From JBBTCX01 sp964494205 (GTDB lineage: Bacteria > Planctomycetota > Phycisphaerae > UBA1845), in the NCBI GenBank assembly GCA_964494205.1, contig CAZBRD010000023.1, positions 1 through 64,000 of the forward strand: a stretch of DNA of 64,000 nucleotides. The letters run 5' to 3'. Both the position numbers and the translations under genes were made by a program. Positions 25,572 through 34,007 of this stretch are shown here, piece by piece. The notes beneath the pieces were generated by a model. That model saw only the letters and a list, made by a program, of their open reading frames with translations. It made no database searches and was not told the origin of the DNA. Position 1 is the first letter of the stretch. Every line of letters begins with the position of its first letter.

Positions 25572-26828
25572 ATGAAACGTGAAGCAAGCGCGTTCTCCCT
25601 TGCCTTCGCGATATTCAGCCTGATCACCACGTCAGGGTGTAATCGTCGCGCGCCCGGTCGACCAGCCGATGGTCCGCCCCCACCGACCGTGACTGTGGCG
25701 CATCCTGTGCAGCAGGAAGTGGCTGAGTGGGACGAATACACGGGCTACTTAGAGGCTGTTGATTCGGTCGAGGTCCGTGCGCGAGTTAGCGGCCTCGTCA
25801 TGTCTGCACCATTTCAGGAGGGTGCGATCGTCCAAAAGAGTGATCTGCTGATCGAGATTGACGTTCGCCCCTATCAGGCGGAACTCGACAGCCGGATCGC
25901 AGAGGAGGCACAGGCGGCTGCCCGAACGAAGCTGGCGGAAATCGAGCTCAAGCGGATTCAGGACATGCCGCGCGAAGCTTCGATCCCGATTGAAACGCAG
26001 CGTGCCGAAGCGACGCTCAATGAGGCCCAGGCCATTCAGGCGGGCGCGAAGGCGGCGGTTGAATCCGCACGGCTGCTGGTTGAGTGGTGTCGCGTTATTG
26101 CCCCGATCACCGGACGCGTGAGCAGTCGATACATCGACCCGGGCAACCTGATCACCGGTGGCAGCGGAACCGGCACACTGCTCACGACGATCACCTCGAT
26201 CGATCCCATTTATTGCTACATCGACTGTGATGAGCACGCGGTGCTCAAATATCAGCGCCTTGCCCGCGAGAAAAAAAGAGTGAGCGCGCGTGACGCTCAG
26301 ATTCCGTTTCTCATGCATCTGGCCGACGAAACAGAATACACGCGCGAGGGAATCGTCGACTTCGTCGACAATCGCATCGACCCGATGACCGGCACCATTC
26401 GCGGGCGAGGGATCATTGCCAATCCCGGCGGGTATCTGACTCCCGGGTTCTTCGCCCGCGTGCTTATCCCCGGCAGCGGACGTTATCTGGCGACGCTCGT
26501 TCCTGATGCGGCCGTGATCACCGATCAGAATCAAAAAGTGCTGTATGTGGTCGGGGCGGACAACATGGTTGACGTACGCCCCGTCCATTTAGGAGCGGTC
26601 TTTGGCGAGTTGCGGGCGATTGAATCCGGCATTGAGCTTGATGATCGGGTCATTGTCAACGGCATCATGGCTGCGAGACCGGGCTCAAAGGTGATACCGC
26701 AAGAAGCCAATCTGCCGCTTGAAACACTGGTCCCGCTGATGAACAGAAAGCTCGCTACAGACCTCACATCAAAGCCACCGAACGGAGTGTCAAACGGCGC
26801 GACAAATGGCGCGGAGAAAAATCCATGA
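25572..26828 (+). CDS. RND efflux periplasmic adaptor lipoprotein (MFP)
   Basis: ATG at 25572 gives a lipoprotein signal (FSLAFAIFSLITTSGC, lipobox TSGC), as in AcrA/MexA. The remainder shows the adaptor layout: first beta-barrel/lipoyl strand (WDEYTGYLEAVDSVEVRARV), a helical hairpin (about 85-150, IAEEAQAAARTKLAEIELKR), second lipoyl half (VIAPITGRVSSRYIDPGNLI) and the C-terminal beta-barrel (TGTIRGRGIIANPGGYLTPG). It links the inner-membrane RND pump to an outer-membrane channel. Its stop overlaps the pump gene start (ATGA). No TolC-like gene is in the window. The frame is open back to 25491. Confidence 0.92.
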   Translation: MKREASAFSLAFAIFSLITTSGCNRRAPGRPADGPPPPTVTVAHPVQQEVAEWDEYTGYLEAVDSVEVRARVSGLVMSAPFQEGAIVQKSDLLIEIDVRPYQAELDSRIAEEAQAAARTKLAEIELKRIQDMPREASIPIETQRAEATLNEAQAIQAGAKAAVESARLLVEWCRVIAPITGRVSSRYIDPGNLITGGSGTGTLLTTITSIDPIYCYIDCDEHAVLKYQRLAREKKRVSARDAQIPFLMHLADETEYTREGIVDFVDNRIDPMTGTIRGRGIIANPGGYLTPGFFARVLIPGSGRYLATLVPDAAVITDQNQKVLYVVGADNMVDVRPVHLGAVFGELRAIESGIELDDRVIVNGIMAARPGSKVIPQEANLPLETLVPLMNRKLATDLTSKPPNGVSNGATNGAEKNP

Positions 26829-29800
26829 ACTTCGCGCGGTTCTTCATCGATCGTCCGGTCTTCGCGGGTGTTTTGTCGATCGTGATCCTCATTGTCGGCA
26901 CGATATCGATCTTTTCACTGCCGATCGCGCAATATCCAGAAATCGTGCCGCCCACCGTCGTGGTCAGCGCGAACTATCCCGGCGCGAACGCGAAGGTTGT
27001 GGCTGACACGGTGGCTACGCCGATCGAGCAGCAGGTCAACGGCGTGGAAAACATGCTGTACATGTCGAGCCAATGCACGAACAGCGGCAACATGGCGTTG
27101 ACCATTACGTTCAAGCTCGGCACCAATTTGGACATCGCACAAGTTCAGGTGCAGAACCGCGTAGCTATAGCCGAGCCGCAATTGCCGGAAGATGTGCGTC
27201 GTCTTGGCGTCGTCGTGCGAAAGTCATCGCCGGATCTGACGTTGGCTGTCTCGCTTTATTCACCCGACAAGAGTCGTGATGCGCTATACATCAGCAACTA
27301 CGCGACCTTGCAGGTTCGCGACGAGCTAGCGCGACTTCCGGGCGTCGGCGACATCACCATTTTCGGCGTGCGCGACTACTCGATGCGCATCTGGCTTGAT
27401 CCGGAAAAACTGGCGCTGCGGCGAATGACCGCCGGAGACGTGGTCGACGCGATTCGCGAGCAGAACATTCAGGTGGCAGCGGGCGTGGTCGGCGGTCCGC
27501 CGATCGAACCGGGAACGACGAACTTCCAGTACACGGTCAGCGCGCTGGGGCGATTGACTGACCCATCGCAGTTCGGCGGGATCATCGTTAAGACCGGTCA
27601 GGACGGGCGCATCACACACGTGCGCGATGTAGCCAGAGTGGAGCTCGGGGCGGCGGATTACGGCACGGATTTCTCTTTCGATGGACAGCCATCCGTCGGA
27701 CTCGGCGTTTTTCAGCTTCCCGGTTCCAATGCCATCGAAACTGCCGACGCCGTGTATGCACGTATGGAAGCACTGAAGACGAGCTTTCCCAAAGGGCTCG
27801 AATACACGATTCCCTATGACACCACCATTTTCGTGCGCAACAGCATTCGCGACGTGGTGAAGACGCTCCTTGAGGCGGTTGCGCTGGTGGTTGTCGTAGT
27901 GCTCTTGTTTCTGCAAAGCTGGCGAGCGTCTCTCATCCCGCTACTCGCGATTCCGGTGTCACTCATTGGCACCTTCGCCGTAATGTCGGTGTTCGGATTC
28001 TCCATCAACAACCTGTCGTTGTTCGGCATCGTGCTGGCCGTGGGAATCGTCGTCGATGACGCTATCGTGGTGGTGGAAAACATCGAACGGTGGATTGAGC
28101 AGGGTCTGGCGCCGCGCGAGGCCGCCCACAAAGCCATGGAAGAAGTGACGGGAGCGGTCATCGCCATCGCCTTCGGGTTGTCGGCGGTGTTCATACCGGT
28201 TGCCTTCACCAGCGGCATCACCGGCCAGTTCTATCGCCAGTTTGCGTTGACGATTTCGTTCTCGACGTTGATCTCCGCATTCAACTCACTCACGCTGAGT
28301 CCTGCGCTGGCCGCCCTACTCCTGCGTCCGCGGCACGGGAAACCGGACTTTTTCACGCGCTTGCTGAATCTGCTCTTGGGTTGGTTGTTCCGGTTATTCA
28401 ACTCGACACTCGTCGTTGGCACGAACGCCTATGCTGCCACCATTCGTCGCGTGGTTCGATTGAGCGTCCTGGCGATCTTCGTATACGTTGGTCTTGTCGG
28501 GCTTACCTATCTCGGATTCAAGGGCGTTCCCACCGGCTTTATTCCCGCGCAGGATGCCGGTTATTTCCTCGTGAACCTGCAAATGCCGGATGCGGCTACC
28601 ATCGATCGAACCAAGCCGGTGATGTCGCGCCTGGCGGAGATTGCGCGCAACATTCCCGGTGTTAAGCATAGCGTGGCGATTTCTGGTTTCTCGATTCTGA
28701 ACGGCGTTAATCAAACCAATGCGGGAACCATGTTCCTGCCGCTGGAGGATTTTGACGAACGGATGCATCACGCGGAGAAGTCGGCGGCGACGATTCAGGC
28801 GCGACTGACGGAAGAGTACAGCCGCATTCAGGAAGGCTTCGCGCTGGTTCTTCAACCGCCGCCCGTGCGCGGGTTGGGAAACGCCGGCGGGTTCAAGCTG
28901 CAGGTGCAGGATCGCACCGGTCGTGCGTCGGCGCAGCAACTTCAGACGGTCACCGACACTTTGACGGCGGCTGCGGCTGCGAATCCTCTTTTGCAGTCGG
29001 TCTTCGCTACGTTTCGCGCCAACGTGCCGCAACTGTACGCCGATGTCGATCGCACGAAGGTCAAGATGCAGGACGTGCCGGTGACGAGCGTGTTTGAAGC
29101 GCTGCAGATCTATCTCGGTAGTCTGTATATCAATGACTTCAATTTCCTTGGTCGCACGTACCGGGTCACTGCACAAGCGGATGCGGCGTTTCGCGCGCGT
29201 GCGGCTGACGTCGCGCAATTGAAGACGCGGAACCGAACGGGCGAAATGGTGCCGCTTGGGTCGGTGCTTGATCTGAAGGACATCACCGGACCGGACCGCA
29301 TCAGCCGCTACAACCTGTATCAAACGGCTGACATTAACGGCAATGGAATTCCGGGCGTCAGCAGCGGTCAGGCCATCTCCATCATGGAGGACCTCGCGGC
29401 TAAAAATCTTCCGGCTGGTTTTGGGTATGAATGGACGCAGCTGTCGTATCAGGAAAAGCTGGCGGGCAGCACCGCTCTCTTCATTTTCCCGCTGTGCGTG
29501 TTGTTCGTGTGGCTGGTGCACTCGGCGGAGTACGAGAGTTTTGCATTGTCGACCGCGATCATTCTAATCGTTCCGATGTGCCTGCTCTGCGGGATCACCG
29601 GCGTATGGCTGCGCGGGATGGACAACAACATTTTCACGCAGATCGGGTTCGTGGTTCTCGCGGGACTCAGCGCAAAGAATGCGGTGTTGATCGTCGAGTT
29701 CGCCAAGCAGCAGGAAGAGAGAGGTTTGAGCAGTTTCGAGGCTGCCATTGAAGCCGCCCGATTGAGATTGCGACCTATTCTGATGACCAGTTTCGCATTT

Positions 29801-29965
29801 ATTCTCGGCGTGGTGCCGCTGGTTCTGGCTAAAGGTGCGGGCGCGGAGATGCGCCAGGCGCTGGGCACCGTAGTGTTCTTCGGCATGTTGGGTGTTACTT
29901 TCCTCGGAACGGTGTTTACGCCCGTTTTCTATTACACCATACGAAGATTGACAGGTCATCGATAA
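26825..29965 (+). CDS. RND multidrug efflux transporter (AcrB/HAE1 family)
   Basis: A 1046-residue proton-driven pump of the AcrB/MexB type. The first helix (FFIDRPVFAGVLSIVILIVG) is followed by a porter domain, then the TM4 proton-relay motif GIVVDDAIVVVENIERW with its paired aspartates (about residues 404-405). A second periplasmic half begins near FLGFKGVPTGFIPAQDAGYF, and the final helical block contains AGLSAKNAVLIVEFAKQQ with the conserved Lys. Such pumps export drugs, detergents or solvents from the periplasm through a TolC-type channel. It is translationally coupled to the adaptor gene upstream. No local regulator is seen. Confidence 0.95.
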   Translation: MNFARFFIDRPVFAGVLSIVILIVGTISIFSLPIAQYPEIVPPTVVVSANYPGANAKVVADTVATPIEQQVNGVENMLYMSSQCTNSGNMALTITFKLGTNLDIAQVQVQNRVAIAEPQLPEDVRRLGVVVRKSSPDLTLAVSLYSPDKSRDALYISNYATLQVRDELARLPGVGDITIFGVRDYSMRIWLDPEKLALRRMTAGDVVDAIREQNIQVAAGVVGGPPIEPGTTNFQYTVSALGRLTDPSQFGGIIVKTGQDGRITHVRDVARVELGAADYGTDFSFDGQPSVGLGVFQLPGSNAIETADAVYARMEALKTSFPKGLEYTIPYDTTIFVRNSIRDVVKTLLEAVALVVVVVLLFLQSWRASLIPLLAIPVSLIGTFAVMSVFGFSINNLSLFGIVLAVGIVVDDAIVVVENIERWIEQGLAPREAAHKAMEEVTGAVIAIAFGLSAVFIPVAFTSGITGQFYRQFALTISFSTLISAFNSLTLSPALAALLLRPRHGKPDFFTRLLNLLLGWLFRLFNSTLVVGTNAYAATIRRVVRLSVLAIFVYVGLVGLTYLGFKGVPTGFIPAQDAGYFLVNLQMPDAATIDRTKPVMSRLAEIARNIPGVKHSVAISGFSILNGVNQTNAGTMFLPLEDFDERMHHAEKSAATIQARLTEEYSRIQEGFALVLQPPPVRGLGNAGGFKLQVQDRTGRASAQQLQTVTDTLTAAAAANPLLQSVFATFRANVPQLYADVDRTKVKMQDVPVTSVFEALQIYLGSLYINDFNFLGRTYRVTAQADAAFRARAADVAQLKTRNRTGEMVPLGSVLDLKDITGPDRISRYNLYQTADINGNGIPGVSSGQAISIMEDLAAKNLPAGFGYEWTQLSYQEKLAGSTALFIFPLCVLFVWLVHSAEYESFALSTAIILIVPMCLLCGITGVWLRGMDNNIFTQIGFVVLAGLSAKNAVLIVEFAKQQEERGLSSFEAAIEAARLRLRPILMTSFAFILGVVPLVLAKGAGAEMRQALGTVVFFGMLGVTFLGTVFTPVFYYTIRRLTGHR

Positions 29966-30063
29966 CGCACGGTGGTTGTTGACCTCGATCGCACAAGTCC
30001 TTATCAAGGGCAGGAAGAATTGATTGATGTTAATCTGCTCTACTGGTCACCGTCGAGTGTGTC

Positions 30064-31878
30064 ATGGCTGTCCTGCTTACCTGCAACAAGATCTCGAAGC
30101 ACTTCGGCGACCGCGAGCTATTTCGCGAACTTTCCATCAGCTTTGCCGACGATGAGCACATCGGGCTTCTGGGTCCAAACGGCGCGGGCAAGACGACACT
30201 TCTTAAAGCCTTGGCCGACCTCGTTCAGGTGGACGATGGCGAAATCAATCGGCGACGATCCGCAAGAATCGGGTTTCTACCACAGGAGGATCGATTTGCA
30301 CCGGATGCGACCGTCTGGTCCGTGTTGTTTGGTGCGCTGGCTGACGACGCATTGGAGGAACACGACCGCGAAACCCAGGTGAACATCGCGATCAGCAGGT
30401 TCGGATTGGGAGACGCTCATCGAGCCGTCAGCGGTCTTTCGGGAGGTTGGCGGAAGCGCTTGGCGCTGGCGCGCGAGATCGTTCGGCGACCCGACTTGCT
30501 GCTCATGGATGAACCTACCAACCACCTCGACATGGAAGGCATCCAGTGGCTCGAAGAGTTTCTCGCCGGCGTTTCATTTTCTTTTCTGGTCGTCAGCCAC
30601 GATCGGTATTTTCTGGAGCGTGTGACGAATCGTGTTGTGGAGCTGAATCCCCTCTACCCGGAGGGTTATTTCAGCGTCAGCGGTGCTTACAGTCAGTTTC
30701 TGGAAAAGCGGGCGGATTATCTTGAGTCGCTTCGCGCGCAGGAGTCGACGCTGGCCAACATTGTCCGTCGTGAAGACGCGTTTTTGAGATCGAATTCCAA
30801 AGCGCAGCGAACAAAGTCCAAGTCCCGCATTGAAGAGGCCTATCGACTCAAAGATGAGCTTCGCGAACTGAAAAACCGCAATGCCCAAACGGTCACAGCC
30901 GGGATCGATTTTGAGAACACGGGGCGCAAATCGCAGAAGTTGGTTGTGGCTGACGGGCTCGCCAAGACTCTCGGGGGCAGGTTGCTGTTCACTGACGTTT
31001 CGTTTCTTTTGTCGCCGGGGACGCGATTGGGGCTGCTCGGTTGCAACGGAAGCGGCAAGACGACGTTGATTCGGATGATTGCGGGGACCCTCACACCCGA
31101 TGTGGGTACGATTGAACGGGCGGACGGTTTACGAGTGGTTGTGTTCGATCAGATGCGCGAGGCGCTGCCCAAAGAGTTGCCGCTTCGACAGGCGCTGGCT
31201 GCAGGGAAGGACGACACCGTTGATTTCCGCGGGCGAAGCACACACATCAGCTCATGGGCGAAGCGTTTTCTGTTTCGTGTGGATCAGCTCAACATGCCGG
31301 TTGGCGAACTGTCCGGCGGTGAACAGGCACGCGTGCTGATTGCCCGACTCATGTTACAGCCCGCCGACGTGCTGATCCTCGACGAGCCGACGAATGACCT
31401 CGATATCGCGTCGCTGGATGTGCTGGAAGAGAGTCTCCTTGAGTTTCCCGGTGCGGTTGTGCTGGTTACGCACGATCGATTCATGCTCGATCGGGTCTGC
31501 ACGGAGATTCTTGGACTCGATGGCGCGGGGGGCGTTGGCCGGTACGGCGACTGCGCACAGTGGCTAGCCGCACAAAGCGAGAAGTCGGAAGACAAGAAGC
31601 TCGATGCGAAAAACACTTCGAAGAAGGCCAAGGCAGCCGGCAGTCGGCCGCGACTCACCGCCAGCGAGCGAAAAGAGCTGGACGATATGGAGTCCACTAT
31701 TCACGAGGCGGATGAGGTGATCCGACAATGCGAACTCGCAATGGAGGATCCGGCTGTGGCGAGCGATCACCTCGAAGCGGAGAAACGATGGCAAGCGCTG
31801 GAATCTGCGAAGAAACATGCGCAGGCGCTGTACGCTCGGTGGGAAGAACTCGAAGCCAAAGTGAGTGAACAACGATAA
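30064..31878 (+). CDS. uup: ABC-F family ATPase, Uup type
   Basis: Two ABC cassettes lie on one chain: Walker A GPNGAGKT (about 38-45) with signature LSGGW and Walker B LLLMDEPTNHLDM, then Walker A GCNGSGKT (about 327-334) with LSGGE and LILDEPTNDLD. The inter-domain linker (about 225-290, charged helix with TKSKSRIEEAYRLKDEL) and a C-terminal coiled coil (about 540-604, ASERKELDDMESTIHEADEV) are typical of Uup, a soluble ABC-F protein that acts on ribosomes or branched DNA. It has no membrane domain. Single gene. Confidence 0.92.
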   Translation: MAVLLTCNKISKHFGDRELFRELSISFADDEHIGLLGPNGAGKTTLLKALADLVQVDDGEINRRRSARIGFLPQEDRFAPDATVWSVLFGALADDALEEHDRETQVNIAISRFGLGDAHRAVSGLSGGWRKRLALAREIVRRPDLLLMDEPTNHLDMEGIQWLEEFLAGVSFSFLVVSHDRYFLERVTNRVVELNPLYPEGYFSVSGAYSQFLEKRADYLESLRAQESTLANIVRREDAFLRSNSKAQRTKSKSRIEEAYRLKDELRELKNRNAQTVTAGIDFENTGRKSQKLVVADGLAKTLGGRLLFTDVSFLLSPGTRLGLLGCNGSGKTTLIRMIAGTLTPDVGTIERADGLRVVVFDQMREALPKELPLRQALAAGKDDTVDFRGRSTHISSWAKRFLFRVDQLNMPVGELSGGEQARVLIARLMLQPADVLILDEPTNDLDIASLDVLEESLLEFPGAVVLVTHDRFMLDRVCTEILGLDGAGGVGRYGDCAQWLAAQSEKSEDKKLDAKNTSKKAKAAGSRPRLTASERKELDDMESTIHEADEVIRQCELAMEDPAVASDHLEAEKRWQALESAKKHAQALYARWEELEAKVSEQR

Positions 31879-31990
31879 ACGAAGTACGCGGAAAATTCAG
31901 GCGGTATTCAAGAAGATTTTGAAGCTCGCGTCGAGTCCTACCCCACTGTCTGTCTTGCGTTGATCTATCCGAACCAGCATATCTCGTACA

Positions 31991-33982
31991 TCATTCCGGC
32001 GGCATGACGCAGGCAATGATAGGAATCAGCGGACACAGATCTAAACCATCCGGCAGGCCGTCGAAATCGGTGTCGGGGCTATTGGGGTCAGTACCCGCAT
32101 CGTTCTCGTCGCCGTCGTTGAGCTCGTCGTTGTCTGTGTCAGAATCATTTGGATCGGACTCGAACAGAATCTCTGCACCGTCCTGAAGTCCATCGTTGTC
32201 CGTATCAGAATCGGTTGGATTGGTTCCTTCGTCTTGCTCCTGCTGATCGTTGAGACCGTCACCGTCCGTATCCGAGGTATTCGGATTCGATCCGAATTGC
32301 AGTTCCTGCGAATCGGTCAGCCCGTCGTTATCCGTGTCGGCATCGTTGGGATTGGTGCCGAGGTCATCTTCCACGCCGTCGTTTAGTCCGTCGTTGTCGG
32401 TATCGCCATCGGTGGGGTCGGTGTTCCCGTTCGCCTCCGCATTGTCGGACAAACCATCATTGTCTGTATCGGAATCGTTCGGGTCCGTACCTGCTACCAT
32501 CTCTTCTTTATCATCGAGCCCGTCGTTATCGGTGTCCTCGTCGTTGGGATTGCTGCCGAAGTCATATTCGACGCCATCGGGCAGGCCGTCGCCGTCGGTG
32601 TCATCGAGTTCATCTTGGTCGGGCAGGCCGTCGTTGTCAGTATCAGCGTCCGTTGGGTCGGAACCGGCATCGACCTCCTGCTTGTCGGATAATCCGTCGT
32701 TATCCGTGTCGGCATCATTGGGGTCGGTGCCGATTTGATCTTCAATGTTATCGTCGAGTCCGTCGTTATCTGAATCGGCGTCGTCCGGATCGGAACCTAA
32801 CAATTCTTCTTCGCCGTCGGAAAGGCCGTCATTGTCGGTATCGGAATCGTTGGGATCAGAGACACAGCCCGAAGGCACGTCGCCGTCGCCCGAGCCGGCG
32901 TCGTCAGCGCCGTCTGAATCATCACCTTCGCCGGCGTCATCGGCACCGTCATCAGGTTCGCTGCCGGAACCCGCGTCGTCGGACCCATCGGAGCCTGACT
33001 CGCTGCCAGATCCTGCGTCATCAGCAACGCCCGGGCATTCGCGGCCATCGGGAACGCCATCGTCGTCGCTGTCAGAATCAAGCGGATCGGTTCCGACCTT
33101 GTCCTCATCGCCATCGGCTAGGCCATCATCATCAGAATCGGGATCATTGGGATCGGTACCCTCGCATTCCTCTTCCTTGTCGCTAGCGCCGTCGTCGTCG
33201 TTATCCTTGTCGCCGTCTCCATCCGGATCCGGATCTTCGCAATCTTCCAGACCGTCGCCGTCGGAGTCCTTCTTGTCCTCAGCCTTGGTGCCGTCGGCTG
33301 CGTCCATATCGCATTCGTCTTCGCAGTCGTCTTCATCATCGTCTTCGTCTTCATCATCGTCGTCATCGTCGGCTTCGTCATCGGCATCATCGTCGTCATC
33401 GTTTTCGTCTTCGACACCGTCGCCGTCATCGTCGTTGTCGGTCTCGTTTTCCTCGCCGTCATCGTCGATGTCTTCGTCCTCGGTGTTCTCGATACCGTCG
33501 CCGTCGACATCGAGGTCGTCGGCGTTCTCGATATCGTCGCCGTCGATATCCAGATCGACGACGTTGGGCAGGCCGTCGAGATCGTTGTCACGAAGCAAAT
33601 GGACGATGAGCCCGTCGAGCGCACCGCAGGCTGTACACGGACGACCAAGGCCAAGGAACACGCCGCCTTGCGAGCCGCAGCTGGTTGCATCGGTGAGCGA
33701 ACAACCTTGCGGTTTGCAGCAGCCGCCGATACGGATTTCTAGGTTGCCGCCGGAACTTCCATTGTCGTCCTCGATGACTTCGCCAATCGGCGCATCACCA
33801 AAGGGTGGCGGAAAACCAGAGTCCTGGCCGGCCGGATCGTCGACGGGGAGAGACTGCGGAACGTCGCAGCCCGACTTCCAGGCGAGCGAACAGGCGAACA
33901 GCACCGCAACCAGCGAGTTCATCCGTCGCCGGTTTCGGATCCATTCGAGCTTTGCGGTGCCCATACGCATGTCGCGTCTCAC
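31991..33982 (-). CDS. Lipoprotein with thrombospondin type 3-like Asp repeats
   Basis: A 663-residue, extremely acidic protein. A lipoprotein signal (MNSLVAVLFACSLAWKSGC, lipobox KSGC) is preceded by an Arg-rich stretch; the start may be GTG 33982 or ATG 33970, 33964 or 33922. After a Cys-rich segment (GGCCKPQGC ... PCTACG) the chain is built from calcium-binding repeats of the form DTDNDGLxDGxExxxGTDPNDxD, about 13-14 residues per DxDxDG loop, plus an Asp/Glu-only block around residues 140-215. Such repeats form calcium-filled rods. It follows the 1710-aa lipoprotein gene by 25 bp and is probably co-transcribed with it. Confidence 0.85.
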   Translation of the reverse strand: MRRDMRMGTAKLEWIRNRRRMNSLVAVLFACSLAWKSGCDVPQSLPVDDPAGQDSGFPPPFGDAPIGEVIEDDNGSSGGNLEIRIGGCCKPQGCSLTDATSCGSQGGVFLGLGRPCTACGALDGLIVHLLRDNDLDGLPNVVDLDIDGDDIENADDLDVDGDGIENTEDEDIDDDGEENETDNDDDGDGVEDENDDDDDADDEADDDDDDEDEDDDEDDCEDECDMDAADGTKAEDKKDSDGDGLEDCEDPDPDGDGDKDNDDDGASDKEEECEGTDPNDPDSDDDGLADGDEDKVGTDPLDSDSDDDGVPDGRECPGVADDAGSGSESGSDGSDDAGSGSEPDDGADDAGEGDDSDGADDAGSGDGDVPSGCVSDPNDSDTDNDGLSDGEEELLGSDPDDADSDNDGLDDNIEDQIGTDPNDADTDNDGLSDKQEVDAGSDPTDADTDNDGLPDQDELDDTDGDGLPDGVEYDFGSNPNDEDTDNDGLDDKEEMVAGTDPNDSDTDNDGLSDNAEANGNTDPTDGDTDNDGLNDGVEDDLGTNPNDADTDNDGLTDSQELQFGSNPNTSDTDGDGLNDQQEQDEGTNPTDSDTDNDGLQDGAEILFESDPNDSDTDNDELNDGDENDAGTDPNSPDTDFDGLPDGLDLCPLIPIIACVMPPE

Positions 33983-34007
33983 ATCCGACGATTCTTCGCC
34001 CGGTCCG

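Noticed and set aside
28394..29521. 375-aa minus-strand frame opposite the RND pump
   Set aside because: Basic, low-complexity translation typical of antisense frames in GC-rich genes; the RND gene is certain.
32000..33200. CRISPR-like regular repeats
   Set aside because: The regular spacing comes from coding for DxDxDG calcium-binding repeats on the minus strand; there are no identical direct repeats with unique spacers.
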